Assembly: GCF_900119165.1 (NCBI RefSeq)
Contig: NZ_FPJG01000006.1
Coordinates: 8,861,001-8,925,000 of the forward strand
DNA: 64,000 nt
Reading direction: 5' to 3'
DNA from: Amycolatopsis australiensis
GTDB taxonomy: Bacteria > Actinomycetota > Actinomycetes > Mycobacteriales > Pseudonocardiaceae
The notes below the pieces were generated by a model. That model had not been told where the DNA came from. It ran no database searches and was given only the letters and a program-made list of their open reading frames with translations. Positions 34,048 to 42,418 of the stretch are shown here, piece after piece. The position numbers and the translations under genes were made by a program. Position 1 is the stretch's first letter. Every line of letters begins with the position of its first letter.

Positions 34048-34737
34048 TCAGCGACCGATGCCGTAGACGCCGCGGGCGTCGTCGCGGATCACCCGGCCGA
34101 GCTGCAGCTCGACGACTCGGCGCCGCATGGAGTCCACGATGGAGTGATCGTGGGTGGCCATCAGGACGGTCGTACCGGTGCGGTTGATCCGCTCCAGCAG
34201 CAGCATGATGTCCTGGCTCGTGTCGGGGTCCAGGTTCCCGGTCGGCTCGTCGGCCAGCAGGACCAGCGGGCGGTTCACGAACGCGCGCGCGATCGCGACG
34301 CGCTGCTGCTCACCACCGGAGAGCTCGTTGGGCAGCCGGTCGGCCTTGCCTTCGAGGCCGACGAGCTCCAGCACCTCGGGGACGACCTTCTTGATCGTCT
34401 GGCTGGGCTTGCCGATGACCTCGAGGGCGAACGCGACGTTCTCCGCGACCGTCTTGTTGGCCAGCAGCCGGAAGTCCTGGAACACGCAGCCGATGGTCTG
34501 CCGCAGGCGGGGGACCCGGCGGCGGGCCAGCTTGGCGACGTCGAAGTTGGACACCATCACGCGGCCCTTGGTCGGCGTCTCTTCGCGCAGCAGGAGCCGG
34601 AGGAAGGTCGACTTCCCCGATCCCGAGGGACCGATGAGGAAGACGAACTCACCCTTTTCGATGTCGACGGACACCCGCTCGAGCGCGGGCCGCGTCGAGG
34701 TCTTGTAGACCTTGGAAACCTCTTCGAGCCGGATCAC
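34048..34737 (-). CDS. ftsE: Cell division ATP-binding protein FtsE
   Basis: 229 aa. Walker [10 protein letters not shown] near residue 37, signature [14 protein letters not shown], Walker [14 protein letters not shown] and switch His in ATHDHSIVD. Drives FtsX at the division site. The GTG at 34737 gives the standard start [11 protein letters not shown]; the open frame upstream to 34788 has no ribosome site or family match. First gene of ftsE-ftsX-smpB. Confidence 0.95.
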   Translation of the reverse strand: MIRLEEVSKVYKTSTRPALERVSVDIEKGEFVFLIGPSGSGKSTFLRLLLREETPTKGRVMVSNFDVAKLARRRVPRLRQTIGCVFQDFRLLANKTVAENVAFALEVIGKPSQTIKKVVPEVLELVGLEGKADRLPNELSGGEQQRVAIARAFVNRPLVLLADEPTGNLDPDTSQDIMLLLERINRTGTTVLMATHDHSIVDSMRRRVVELQLGRVIRDDARGVYGIGR

Positions 34738-34901
34738 GATTCGGCATACTACCCACCGGTCTCGTGAAGCCCCGGTTGCCCGTGCCACCCGGGTGGAGCA
34801 AGGGGCGTTTGCGCACGGTGAGCGGTCGCCCGAGCACCCCGCGCCAGCGGGCCCCCGTCCGCCCGCGCCCGGAAGCCGCCGCGAGCGGTCCCTCGACCGG
34901 C

Positions 34902-36005
34902 CTAAGCGGCGGTCGCCTGCTTCCGCCAGCGGATGCCGGCGTCGAGGAAGCCGTCGATCTCGCCGTCGAGCACCGCGGTCGGGTTGCCGACCTCGTACTC
35001 GGTCCGGAGGTCCTTGACCATCTGGTACGGGTGCAGCACGTAGGAGCGCATCTGGTTGCCCCAGCTGGAGCCGCCGTCCTTGAGCGCGTCCATCTCCTTG
35101 CGCTCTTCTTCCTTCTTGCGCTGCAGCAGCCGGGCCTGGAGGACCTTCATCGCGGCCGCCTTGTTCTGCAGCTGCGACTTCTCGTTCTGGCAGGAGACGA
35201 CGATGCCGGTGGGCAGGTGCGTGATGCGCACCGCGGAGTCGGTCGTGTTGACGCTCTGGCCGCCGGGGCCCGACGAGCGGTAGACGTCGACCCGGATGTC
35301 CTTCTCCGGGATGTCGACGTGGTCGACCTCTTCGACCTCGGGCAGCACCTCGACGTGCGCGAACGACGTCTGGCGGCGGCTCTGGTTGTCGAACGGCGAG
35401 ATCCGGACGAGCCGGTGGGTGCCCTGCTCGACCGACAGCGTCCCGTAGACGTAGGGGGCGCTCACCTTGAACGTCGCCGACTTGATGCCCGCCTCTTCGG
35501 CGTACGAGATGTCGTAGACGTCGGTCGGGTAGCCGTGGCGCTCCGCCCAGCGCAGGTACATGCGCAGCAGCATCTCGGCGAAGTCGGCCGCGTCGACGCC
35601 GCCGGCCTCGGAGCGGATGGTGACGACGGCGTTGCGGTCGTCGTACTCGCCCGAGAGCAGAGTGCGGACCTCGAGGCCGTCGATGTCCTTGCCGAGGGCG
35701 GCTAGCTCGGTCTCGGCCTCGGTCATGCTGCCGGAGTCACCCTCCGCCTCGGCGAGCTCGTAGAGCACGCCCAGGTCGTCGAGCCGCTGGCGCAGGTCCG
35801 AGACGCGCCGCAGCTCGCTCTGCCGGTGGGACAGCTGGCTGGTGACCTTCTGCGCCGCCTCCGGGTCGTCCCAGAGGTTCGGGCTCGAGGCCTGCTGCTC
35901 CAGGTCGGCCACCTGGGCACGCAGCGCATCCAGGTCCATCACCGACTCGATCTGCGTCAGCTTGCCGGCCAGGTCCTTCAGTGCCGCGTCGAACTCATCA
36001 CTCAC
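34902..36005 (-). CDS. prfB: Peptide chain release factor 2
   Basis: 367 aa. RF2 recognises UGA and UAA. The stop-codon tripeptide SPF is visible in VRISPFDNQ, and the catalytic GGQ in [12 protein letters not shown]. The reading frame is continuous, so the autoregulatory frameshift of E. coli prfB is absent. GTG 36005 was chosen ([12 protein letters not shown]); a start at 36032 would run into the upstream terminator T-tract. A TAACCT hexamer at 36014-36019 (minus strand) would start transcription almost at the GTG, so the mRNA may be leaderless. Confidence 0.95.
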   Translation of the reverse strand: MSDEFDAALKDLAGKLTQIESVMDLDALRAQVADLEQQASSPNLWDDPEAAQKVTSQLSHRQSELRRVSDLRQRLDDLGVLYELAEAEGDSGSMTEAETELAALGKDIDGLEVRTLLSGEYDDRNAVVTIRSEAGGVDAADFAEMLLRMYLRWAERHGYPTDVYDISYAEEAGIKSATFKVSAPYVYGTLSVEQGTHRLVRISPFDNQSRRQTSFAHVEVLPEVEEVDHVDIPEKDIRVDVYRSSGPGGQSVNTTDSAVRITHLPTGIVVSCQNEKSQLQNKAAAMKVLQARLLQRKKEEERKEMDALKDGGSSWGNQMRSYVLHPYQMVKDLRTEYEVGNPTAVLDGEIDGFLDAGIRWRKQATAA

Positions 36006-36023
36006 GTTTGTCAAGGTTACGGC

Positions 36024-36058
36024 AAAACCCACGACCGGTTGCGAGGACCGGTCGTGGG
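36024..36058 (-). terminator. Intrinsic terminator between the PadR gene and prfB
   Basis: Perfect 12-bp stem, CCCACGACCGGT (36028-36039) with ACCGGTCGTGGG (36047-36058), seven-base loop, followed on the minus strand by TTTT (36027-36024). It ends the PadR transcript only 19 bases before the prfB GTG. Confidence 0.85.
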
Positions 36059-36068
36059 TGCGCGAACC

Positions 36069-36569
36069 TCAGGCCGCGGGGATGGCGTCGAGCAGCTTCA
36101 GCGCGGCCTTGGCCTGGGCCTGAGCGAACTCGGCGACGGCCTTTTCGTACGGCCCGTCGGCCGCCTTGGTGGCTGCCTTCGCGTCGTCGAGCTGCTGGCT
36201 GTAGCTGGCCCGGGCGGACTCGAGCAGCGCCTGGCGCTGCTTGGCCGTCAGCGACCCGGCGTGCACGAGCCGCAGGATGAGCGGGCTGCGCAGGTGATCG
36301 GGGCCGGCTTCGGACGTCAGCCAGGCCTTGAAGGCCTTCTTGCCGGCGGCGGTGATGACGTACTGCTGGCTGGAGCGCGGGCCCTGCTTGCCGAGCCGGA
36401 CGAGGCCTTCCTTGGACAGCGCCGGGAGCTCCCGGTACACCTGGCTGCGGGTGACGCTGAAGAAGGCGCCGAAACGCTCACCCGCTCCCGCGACGAGCTG
36501 CCCGCCGGTGGCGGGACCGTCGTGGAGCAGACCGAGCAGGGCGGCGGCTGTTGCATTCAATTCGGACAC
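36069..36569 (-). CDS. PadR family transcriptional regulator
   Basis: 166 aa. N-terminal winged helix: ATAAALLGLLHDGPATGGQLV, SVTRSQVYRELPALSKEGLV and the wing KQGPRSSQQYVITAAGKKAF (residues 6-80), then a helical C-terminal dimer domain rich in Ala and charged residues as in PadR-s1/Vir types. Ligand and target unknown; no divergent transporter is adjacent. The gene has its own terminator, and the 380-base gap upstream may hold its promoter and operator. Confidence 0.85.
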   Translation of the reverse strand: MSELNATAAALLGLLHDGPATGGQLVAGAGERFGAFFSVTRSQVYRELPALSKEGLVRLGKQGPRSSQQYVITAAGKKAFKAWLTSEAGPDHLRSPLILRLVHAGSLTAKQRQALLESARASYSQQLDDAKAATKAADGPYEKAVAEFAQAQAKAALKLLDAIPAA

Positions 36570-36949
36570 GCCCCCTAGATTCCCACTTATCGGCCGCTGT
36601 GTCCACAGTGGTCAGCGGATCTGTCCATTGTGGCTAGTGAGATCCCCTCGTTCGGCCCAATGCGAGCTGGTCCACTGTGGACCCCGGACACGCTGTGCAA
36701 CCACCGTGGTCACGCTTTGGTCCAACCAGCCGCACGCGGGCCGCCCCGGCAACCACCAGGCAGGTGAGTTCGCCGGGCGGATCTCCCCGGCTTGGCGGAC
36801 ACCGGACACGCACTGCGACCAATCGGAAACAGCGTCCACATGGTGGGATCCGCAGTGTTTCGACGGTTTCGCGGAAGAGTCGGCAGCGCAGGGCGCGCGG
36901 ACATGACAAAAGAGGCGCGTTCCCGGATTTCCGGGAACGCGCCTCTTGG
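36570..36949. other. Gap upstream of the PadR gene
   Basis: 380 bases with no supported gene. It holds two members of the TCCACWGTGGA palindrome class, an exact one at 36671-36681 within GTCCACTGTGGAC and a near copy at 36601-36613, and the tRNA terminator at its right end. Nothing else recognised. Confidence 0.6.
36911..36946 (-). terminator. Terminator of the first initiator tRNA gene
   Basis: Perfect 16-bp stem, AGAGGCGCGTTCCCGG (36911-36926) and its complement (36931-36946), loop ATTT. Starts three bases past the encoded CCA. Confidence 0.88.
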
Positions 36950-37026
36950 TGGTAGCGGGGACAGGATTTGAACCTGCGACCTCTGGGTTATGAGCCCAGC
37001 GAGCTACCGAGCTGCTCCACCCCGCG
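36950..37026 (-). tRNA. Initiator tRNA-fMet (CAU), CCA encoded
   Basis: 77 nt including CCA at 36950-36952. Anticodon CAU at 36990-36992. Initiator hallmarks: C1 faces U72 (no pair) and the anticodon stem has three consecutive G-C pairs (GGG/CCC). The body is identical in all 74 positions to the copy at 37394-37467. Read on the minus strand with its own hairpin terminator. Confidence 0.95.
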
Positions 37027-37282
37027 CCGTTGTGGTACTTGAATAGATTACACGGCGTCGCGACCCACCCGACACGGGGGTACCAAAACCCCCTGACCAG
37101 CCATTTCGGCTCAACCCCACCACTGAGGACCATGCCCCCGCGACGGCCTGCCACGGCGGACCCGGCTTCACCTCCCGGAGCCGACACCCCATTCCACAGT
37201 GGAAGGTCGATCCGACTGCCAAAAGAGCAGGAAGCCCCCGAACGGACGGCGAAGACCAGAACGAAACCAGGCGCAGGGGGGT

Positions 37283-37333
37283 CCAGGGGCGGCGAAGCCC
37301 CCCTGGCGGGGGTCTGGGGGTTCGACCCCCCAG
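37283..37333. repeat. Two tandem G-rich hairpins
   Basis: First hairpin: CCAGGGGC (37283-37290) with GCCCC..TGG up to 37306, loop GGCGAA-like. Second: CTGGGGG (37314-37320), loop TTCGA, CCCCCAG (37327-37333). No T-tract. Similar paired hairpins follow many genes in high-GC actinomycetes; role unknown. Confidence 0.6.
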
Positions 37334-37346
37334 GGCTGAAATGCGA

Positions 37347-37386
37347 AGGAGGCGCGGCTCACGCAATCCGTGAGCACACGCCTCCT
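37347..37386 (-). terminator. Terminator of the second initiator tRNA gene
   Basis: Outer stem AGGAGGCG (37347-37354) with CGCCTCCT (37379-37386), inner stem GCTCACG (37357-37363) with CGTGAGC (37369-37375), small internal bulge. Lies just past the tRNA 3' end. Confidence 0.8.
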
Positions 37387-37393
37387 ACCTCTG

Positions 37394-37467
37394 TAGCGGG
37401 GACAGGATTTGAACCTGCGACCTCTGGGTTATGAGCCCAGCGAGCTACCGAGCTGCTCCACCCCGCG
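37394..37467 (-). tRNA. Initiator tRNA-fMet (CAU), CCA not encoded
   Basis: 74 nt body identical to the copy at 36953-37026; anticodon CAU at 37431-37433, C1xU72 mismatch and GGG/CCC anticodon stem. The DNA after A73 reads CAG, so CCA must be added enzymatically, unlike in the neighbouring copy. Confidence 0.95.
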
Positions 37468-37534
37468 TCGTGACACCTACCTTACGCCCTTGTTTCGCGG
37501 GGGTGCAAAGCAGGTGCCGTCAGGGTTACCGAGG

Positions 37535-40534
37535 TCACCCTCCTGGCTGGGTGGTGGGTGGTGGGGTGCTGGTGCCGGGTGCCGCGGTCTTGGCGGCTTC
37601 GTACTCCTTGGCGGCGGCGTCGAGCGCGGCGAGGGCGGCGCCTTGGTCGGTGAAGTTGCCGGACTGCTGGGCGGCGCGGAGTTTGGCGATGGCGGACTGG
37701 ATGTCGGCGACCGCCTTGTCGAGGGCCGCGTTGCCGCCGCCGCTGTTGGGTGGCGCGGTCGGCGTGGTGGTCGGGGGCGGGGTTGTCGGCGAGGTCGTCG
37801 GCTGGCCTGCCTGGGGTGGCGTGGTGGTGGCCTCGCCGGTGCCGGCGCCGAAGATCTGGTCGAGGGCTTCCTGCAGCGTGGCGCCGTAGCCGACCTTGGG
37901 CCCGTAGGAGACGAGGACGCGGGCCAGCTGCGGGTAGCTGTTCTGGTTGCGTTGCCGGATGTACACGGGCTCGACGTACAGGAAGCCTTGGGCGACCGGC
38001 AGCGTGATCAGGTTGCCGTAGATCGGGATGACGTTGGGGTTGTTGAACAGGGTCCGGTCCTGCGCGACGCGTGGGTCGCTCTGGAACCGGTTCTGCACCT
38101 GGACCGGGCCGTCCACCTGCGTGGCCCCGGTGGCCGCGCTGGGTAACTGGAGGACGCGGATCTTCCCGTAGTCGGCCGGGTCGGAGGACACCGACATCCA
38201 GGACGCGAGGTACTGCCGCTGGAGACCGGTCAGCGAACTGGTCAGCTGGAACGTCGGCTTGCTCTGGCCGGGCGTGTCGGCGAGGACGTAGTAGCCGGGC
38301 TGGTTGGCGGCGCCGGCCGCGGCCGGGTTGGAGCCGCCTTCGGCCGTCGGGTCCTGCGGGACGCTCCAGAACGCCTGCTGGGAGTAGAACTCCTGCGGGT
38401 TGCTGACGTGGTAGCGGGACAGCAGCTCGCGCTGGACCTTGAAGAGGTCCTCGGGGTAGCGGAAGTGGGACCGCAGGTCCGGGGAGATCTCGGAGCTCGG
38501 CTTCACGAGCCCGGGGAAGACCTTCTCCCAGGCGTTGAGGACGGGTTCCTTGTCGTCGATCGAGTACAGCGTCACGGTGCCGTTGAAGGCGTCGACGGTG
38601 GCCTTGACCGAGTTGCGGATGTAGTTGATCGAGCTGTTGGCCTGGCGGGCGACGCCGTTGAGCGAGTCGTTGGTGGCCGCGCCGAGCTGGGTCTGCTGGG
38701 AGTACGGGAAGTTGTTGATCGTGGTGTAGCCGTCGATGATCCACTGGATCTTGCCGTCGACGACCGCGGGGTACGGGTCGCCGTCGAGGGTCAGCCACGG
38801 CGCGACCTTGCTGACGCGCTCGCGCGGGTCGCGGTTGTACATGATCTTCGAGTTGTCGCCGATGGCGTCGGAGAACAGGATGTTGCGTTCGCCGTACTCG
38901 GCCGCGAAGGCGAGGCGGTTGAACCAGTTGTCGATCGGGACGCCGCCGATGCCCTTGTAGTTGTAGCGGTCGGTGGCGGTGTCGTACTCGCCGGGCGCGC
39001 CGTTGCCGCCGACGATGGCGTAGTCGGAGTCCGCGGCGGACAGCTCGCCGTAGTAGATCCGCGGTTCCTTGACCTCGATGCCCGGCTGGTTCGGGCCGGG
39101 CGAGGCGGCACCGGTCGGGTTCTGGGTGTCGCTCGTGGTGGCGACCGGGTAGCCGCCGTCGGAGTTGGCGTCCTTGACCGCGCGGTCGATCGTGTTGGCC
39201 GGCGCGGCGACGAAGCCGTTGCCGTGGGTGTAGACGAGGTGCTTGTTGATCCAGCTGGTCTGGTTGCCGGTCAGGCCCTCGGTCTTGATCTCCTTCGCGG
39301 CGACGATGTAGTCCTGCGTGACGCCGCCGACGGTGTAGCGGTCGATGTCGAGCTTGGCCGGGAAGCCGTAGAAGTTCTCGCGGCCGACGCGCTGGGTGAA
39401 GGTGTCGGAGAGGACGTTCGGGTCGAGCAGCCGGATGTTCGACATCGTGCCGGCGTCGGCCTTCAGCTGGTCCTGGGTCGCGGTGGAGTTGCCGGTGTAG
39501 GGCTGGTACTGGACGTCGGTGAGGCCGAAGGCGCGGCGGGTGGCGTCCATGTTGCGCTGGATGGACGTCGCTTCCTTCTCGTTCGCGTTGGGCTTCACCG
39601 AGAACTGGTCGAGGATGGCCGGCCAGGCGACCCCGACGAGGATGCCCGAAAGGATGAGCAGCACGAGGGAGATCGCCGGCAGCTGCAGGTTCCGCAGGAA
39701 CGCGCCGGCGAAGAACGCGATCGCGCAGATCACCGAGATGCACAGCAGGATCAGCTTGGCCGGCAGCACCGCGTTGAGGTCGGTGTAGGTCGCGCCGATG
39801 AACAGCGGGAAGGCGCGGTCGGACAGCAGCAGGTTGTACCGGTCGAAGAAGTACTCGACCGCCTTCAGCAGCACGAAGATGCCGACGGTGATGGCCAGCT
39901 GCGCGCGGGTCGGGCCGGCGAGCTGGCCGCCCTTGCCGGCCAGCCGGATGCCGCCGAAGACGTAGTGCGAGATCAGGGCGCCGAAGAAGGAGATGACGAC
40001 CGTGATGAACAGCCAGCCGAGCAGCCAGTTGAAGAACGGCAGGTCGAAGGCGTAGAAGCCGACGTCGTTGCCGAACTCGGGGTCGGTCTGGCCGAACGAG
40101 GTGCCGTTGAGGAACAGCTGCACGACCTGCCAGTCGCCCTGGGCGGACAGGCCGGCGATGAGGCCGGTGAGCACCGGGATGCCGACGCCGAAGAGGCGGA
40201 TGCGGGCGACGATCGCGGACCGGTAGCGGGCCAGCGGGTCGTCGGCGCCGGAGATCGGCACGAACACCGGGCGCGTGCGGTAGGCGATCATCAGGCTGAT
40301 CGCCAGTGCCCCGCCGACGAGCAGCCCGACGGCGAAGAAGAGCACGATGCGAGTGACCACCTGCGTGGTGAACACCGACCGCGCGCCGACTTCGCCGAAC
40401 CACAGCCAGTCGACGTACGTGTCGAGGAGGCGGGCCCCGAGCAGCAGCGCCAGCACGATGATCGCGGCGATGATGAGGAGGATCCGGCTCCGCCGGGACA
40501 GCTTCGGCAGGCTCACCGGGGGCCGAGTCGCCAC
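37535..40534 (-). CDS. UPF0182 family large membrane protein
   Basis: 999 aa. Seven or so membrane segments in residues 15-315 (first LLIIAAIIVLALLLGARLL), with the conserved WLWFGEVGARSVFTTQ between the first two. A large extracytoplasmic domain of about 600 residues follows, ending in a Pro/Thr-rich linker and a helical tail (AALDAAAKEYEAAKTA). Function unknown; mycobacterial members (Rv3193c type) sit in the same position next to a PDZ protease. The GTG at 40534 starts the family-like MATRPPVSLPKLSRR; a longer frame opens at 40561. It is read leftward, divergent from the PPA1309 gene. Confidence 0.9.
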   Translation of the reverse strand: MATRPPVSLPKLSRRSRILLIIAAIIVLALLLGARLLDTYVDWLWFGEVGARSVFTTQVVTRIVLFFAVGLLVGGALAISLMIAYRTRPVFVPISGADDPLARYRSAIVARIRLFGVGIPVLTGLIAGLSAQGDWQVVQLFLNGTSFGQTDPEFGNDVGFYAFDLPFFNWLLGWLFITVVISFFGALISHYVFGGIRLAGKGGQLAGPTRAQLAITVGIFVLLKAVEYFFDRYNLLLSDRAFPLFIGATYTDLNAVLPAKLILLCISVICAIAFFAGAFLRNLQLPAISLVLLILSGILVGVAWPAILDQFSVKPNANEKEATSIQRNMDATRRAFGLTDVQYQPYTGNSTATQDQLKADAGTMSNIRLLDPNVLSDTFTQRVGRENFYGFPAKLDIDRYTVGGVTQDYIVAAKEIKTEGLTGNQTSWINKHLVYTHGNGFVAAPANTIDRAVKDANSDGGYPVATTSDTQNPTGAASPGPNQPGIEVKEPRIYYGELSAADSDYAIVGGNGAPGEYDTATDRYNYKGIGGVPIDNWFNRLAFAAEYGERNILFSDAIGDNSKIMYNRDPRERVSKVAPWLTLDGDPYPAVVDGKIQWIIDGYTTINNFPYSQQTQLGAATNDSLNGVARQANSSINYIRNSVKATVDAFNGTVTLYSIDDKEPVLNAWEKVFPGLVKPSSEISPDLRSHFRYPEDLFKVQRELLSRYHVSNPQEFYSQQAFWSVPQDPTAEGGSNPAAAGAANQPGYYVLADTPGQSKPTFQLTSSLTGLQRQYLASWMSVSSDPADYGKIRVLQLPSAATGATQVDGPVQVQNRFQSDPRVAQDRTLFNNPNVIPIYGNLITLPVAQGFLYVEPVYIRQRNQNSYPQLARVLVSYGPKVGYGATLQEALDQIFGAGTGEATTTPPQAGQPTTSPTTPPPTTTPTAPPNSGGGNAALDKAVADIQSAIAKLRAAQQSGNFTDQGAALAALDAAAKEYEAAKTAAPGTSTPPPTTQPGG

Positions 40535-40683
40535 GCCACACGCTCCTGTCTTCGTCAACACTTGAGCAGGGGCGCGTGCGCCCCCTGATTCCCTAACTCT
40601 ACGGATGCCCGGTGAAGTTCCCGGGACCCGCCCAAACCGGACTCGCGGCGCCGGCGCGCGGACCGGCCTGACACCATGTGCGC

Positions 40684-41214
40684 ATGGAATCGCAGCAGGC
40701 CGGCGTGGCCGCTCTCGCCCGCGAGATCGAGGAGTTCATGGCCGCGGGTGGCTGGGACCAGCCGCCGCAGCTGTTCGCCCTGGTGCCGACGGCGGCGCTG
40801 CTGGACGAGCAGCCCGAGCTGGCCGGGCAGCTGGACCGGGCGAACCCGCTGACGCCGGTGGCGCAGGAGGCGCTGCCCGAGGGCGACCTCGCCGAGGCGC
40901 TGGGCCGGATCGCGTGGCCCGATCTGGTGATCGGGTGCGCGCTGGCCCAGGAGATCATCGTGCTCCCGCCGGGCTCGGAGTCGGAGCTGCCGGACGTCGC
41001 GGAGGCCGACGCGGAGAGCCTGCGGCGCGCGGCCGCCGACCACCCGCAGCGGACGGAGGCCCGGCTGGTGGCCGCGGTCCTGCGCGAGGGCGACGGCGCG
41101 TGCGTGATGCGGCTGCGCGGGATGGGCACCGACGAGTCGGTCGACGAGATCGTCGAGAGCCCGGACCTGGCGCCGAACCTGGTCGAGGCGCTCAAGGCGA
41201 CGCTGCTGCCCTAG
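40684..41214 (+). CDS. PPA1309 family protein
   Basis: 176 aa cytosolic protein of unknown function; the family is confined to actinobacteria and usually lies in this spot between the UPF0182 and PDZ protease genes. Recognised by LFALVPTAALL near residue 35, ALPEGDLAEALGRIAWPD and EGDGACVMRLRGMGTDESVD. No catalytic motif is apparent. ATG 40684 is taken; GTG 40678 is also possible. Its stop shares the bases CTAG with the stop of the convergent protease gene. Confidence 0.85.
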   Translation: MESQQAGVAALAREIEEFMAAGGWDQPPQLFALVPTAALLDEQPELAGQLDRANPLTPVAQEALPEGDLAEALGRIAWPDLVIGCALAQEIIVLPPGSESELPDVAEADAESLRRAAADHPQRTEARLVAAVLREGDGACVMRLRGMGTDESVDEIVESPDLAPNLVEALKATLLP

Positions 41215-42317
41215 CAGGACGCCGTCGGCCGGCCCGCCTTCAGGTTGGCCAGCTGGGCGAGCGCGTCGTCCAGTGTGGACACCTTGATGAGGTTGAGCCC
41301 GTCGGGCGCGCTCGACTTGGCCTCGGCGCAGTTGTGCTCGGGCACCAGGAAGTCGGTGGCGCCGGCCTCGCGGGCGCCGACGACCTTGAACGAGATCCCG
41401 CCGATCGGGTCGACCTCGCCGGTCTCGGTGATTTCGCCGGTGCCGGCGATGTGCCTGCCGCCCGCGAGGTCGCCGGGCTGCAGCCGGTCGATGATGGCGA
41501 GGGTGAACATCAGCCCGGCGGACGGGCCGCCGACGTCCTGCAGCGAGATGTTGACGTTGAAGGGCGCGTCGGCGCGGTCGACCGCGGTCAGGCCGATGAA
41601 GCCTTCCTTGCGGTCCGGGCGCGAGGCGAGCGTGAGCGGCACGGTGCGCTCGGGCTGGCCGTCGGACTGGAAGGTGATCTGGACGGTCTGGCCGGGCAGC
41701 GTGCCGGCCAGCGCGTTGCGCACGTCGGCGGCTTCGGCGATCTTCTTGCCGTTGACGGTGATCAGCCGGTCGCCGGGCGAGAGCACGTGGTCGGCCGGGC
41801 TGCCGGAGACGATCTGCTTGGCCAGCACCTTGATCGGGTAGCCGAGCTTGCGCAGGGCGGCGACCTGCGCGTTCGTCTGCGAGTCCTGCAGCTGCTGGAT
41901 GTTCTCCTGCTTGACCTGCTCGTTCGTCTCGCCCGGCTTGAAGTACTCCTCGCGTGGCGCGAGCGCGTAGCGGCCGCTGGCCCAGAAGCCGAGGCCCTGG
42001 AAGAGCGTGACGCCGTCGTGCAGGGAGACGGTGGTCATCCGCAGCTCGCCGGTCGTCGGGAAGGTCTCGTGCCCGGTGACCTGGATGACCGGGTTGCCCG
42101 CGGCGTCGCGACCCAGCGTGTCGTAGGTCGGGCCGGGGCTGATCGCCACGAACGGCACCGGCACGACGAGGCCGAGCACCACGAAGACGACGAACAGCGA
42201 GCCGCTGACCACCAGCGTCCAGCCGCGGCGGGTCATCTGCCTGGCCTCGCCGGCCGGCTCGGCGCCGGGTTCCGTGGGGGTCTTCTCGGGCGCGGTCTGC
42301 TCGGAGGACTTGGTCAC
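41211..42317 (-). CDS. Membrane-anchored PDZ/Lon-like serine protease
   Basis: 368 aa. Short cytosolic N-terminus, one membrane helix (residues 33-56), then an external domain with a PDZ module (about 150-225, ADHVLSPGDRLITVNG) and a Lon-type S16 peptidase domain. The Ser-Lys dyad is Ser266 in GGPSAGLM and Lys311 in GISFKVVGA. Related to YlbL/SepM of Bacillus and streptococci. It should cleave a secreted or membrane substrate. Transcribed toward the PPA1309 gene; the ATG at 42317 is divergent from the DUF2342 gene with a 101-base gap. Confidence 0.92.
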   Translation of the reverse strand: MTKSSEQTAPEKTPTEPGAEPAGEARQMTRRGWTLVVSGSLFVVFVVLGLVVPVPFVAISPGPTYDTLGRDAAGNPVIQVTGHETFPTTGELRMTTVSLHDGVTLFQGLGFWASGRYALAPREEYFKPGETNEQVKQENIQQLQDSQTNAQVAALRKLGYPIKVLAKQIVSGSPADHVLSPGDRLITVNGKKIAEAADVRNALAGTLPGQTVQITFQSDGQPERTVPLTLASRPDRKEGFIGLTAVDRADAPFNVNISLQDVGGPSAGLMFTLAIIDRLQPGDLAGGRHIAGTGEITETGEVDPIGGISFKVVGAREAGATDFLVPEHNCAEAKSSAPDGLNLIKVSTLDDALAQLANLKAGRPTASC

Positions 42318-42418
42318 GCCCGACAGCGTACGGTGACCGTGTTCGCTTCTCGGTGAAGGCCACGCACATGGGTCCGGTTGACGCGCTCAGGGGTGCCCGG
42401 GCCGCGTACGGTGGACAC

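Larger units (their letters stand above)
37027..37393. other. Spacer between the two initiator tRNA genes
   Basis: 367 bases, no supported gene. Contains a palindrome TTCCACAGTGGAA (37192-37204), two tandem G/C-rich hairpins at 37283-37333 and the terminator of the second tRNA at 37347-37386. The hairpin pair resembles elements repeated in actinomycete intergenic DNA. Confidence 0.65.

Noticed and set aside
34902..36005. Programmed frameshift in prfB
   Set aside because: The frame is continuous from the N-terminus through SPF and GGQ; there is no in-frame TGA after a CTTT-type slip site.
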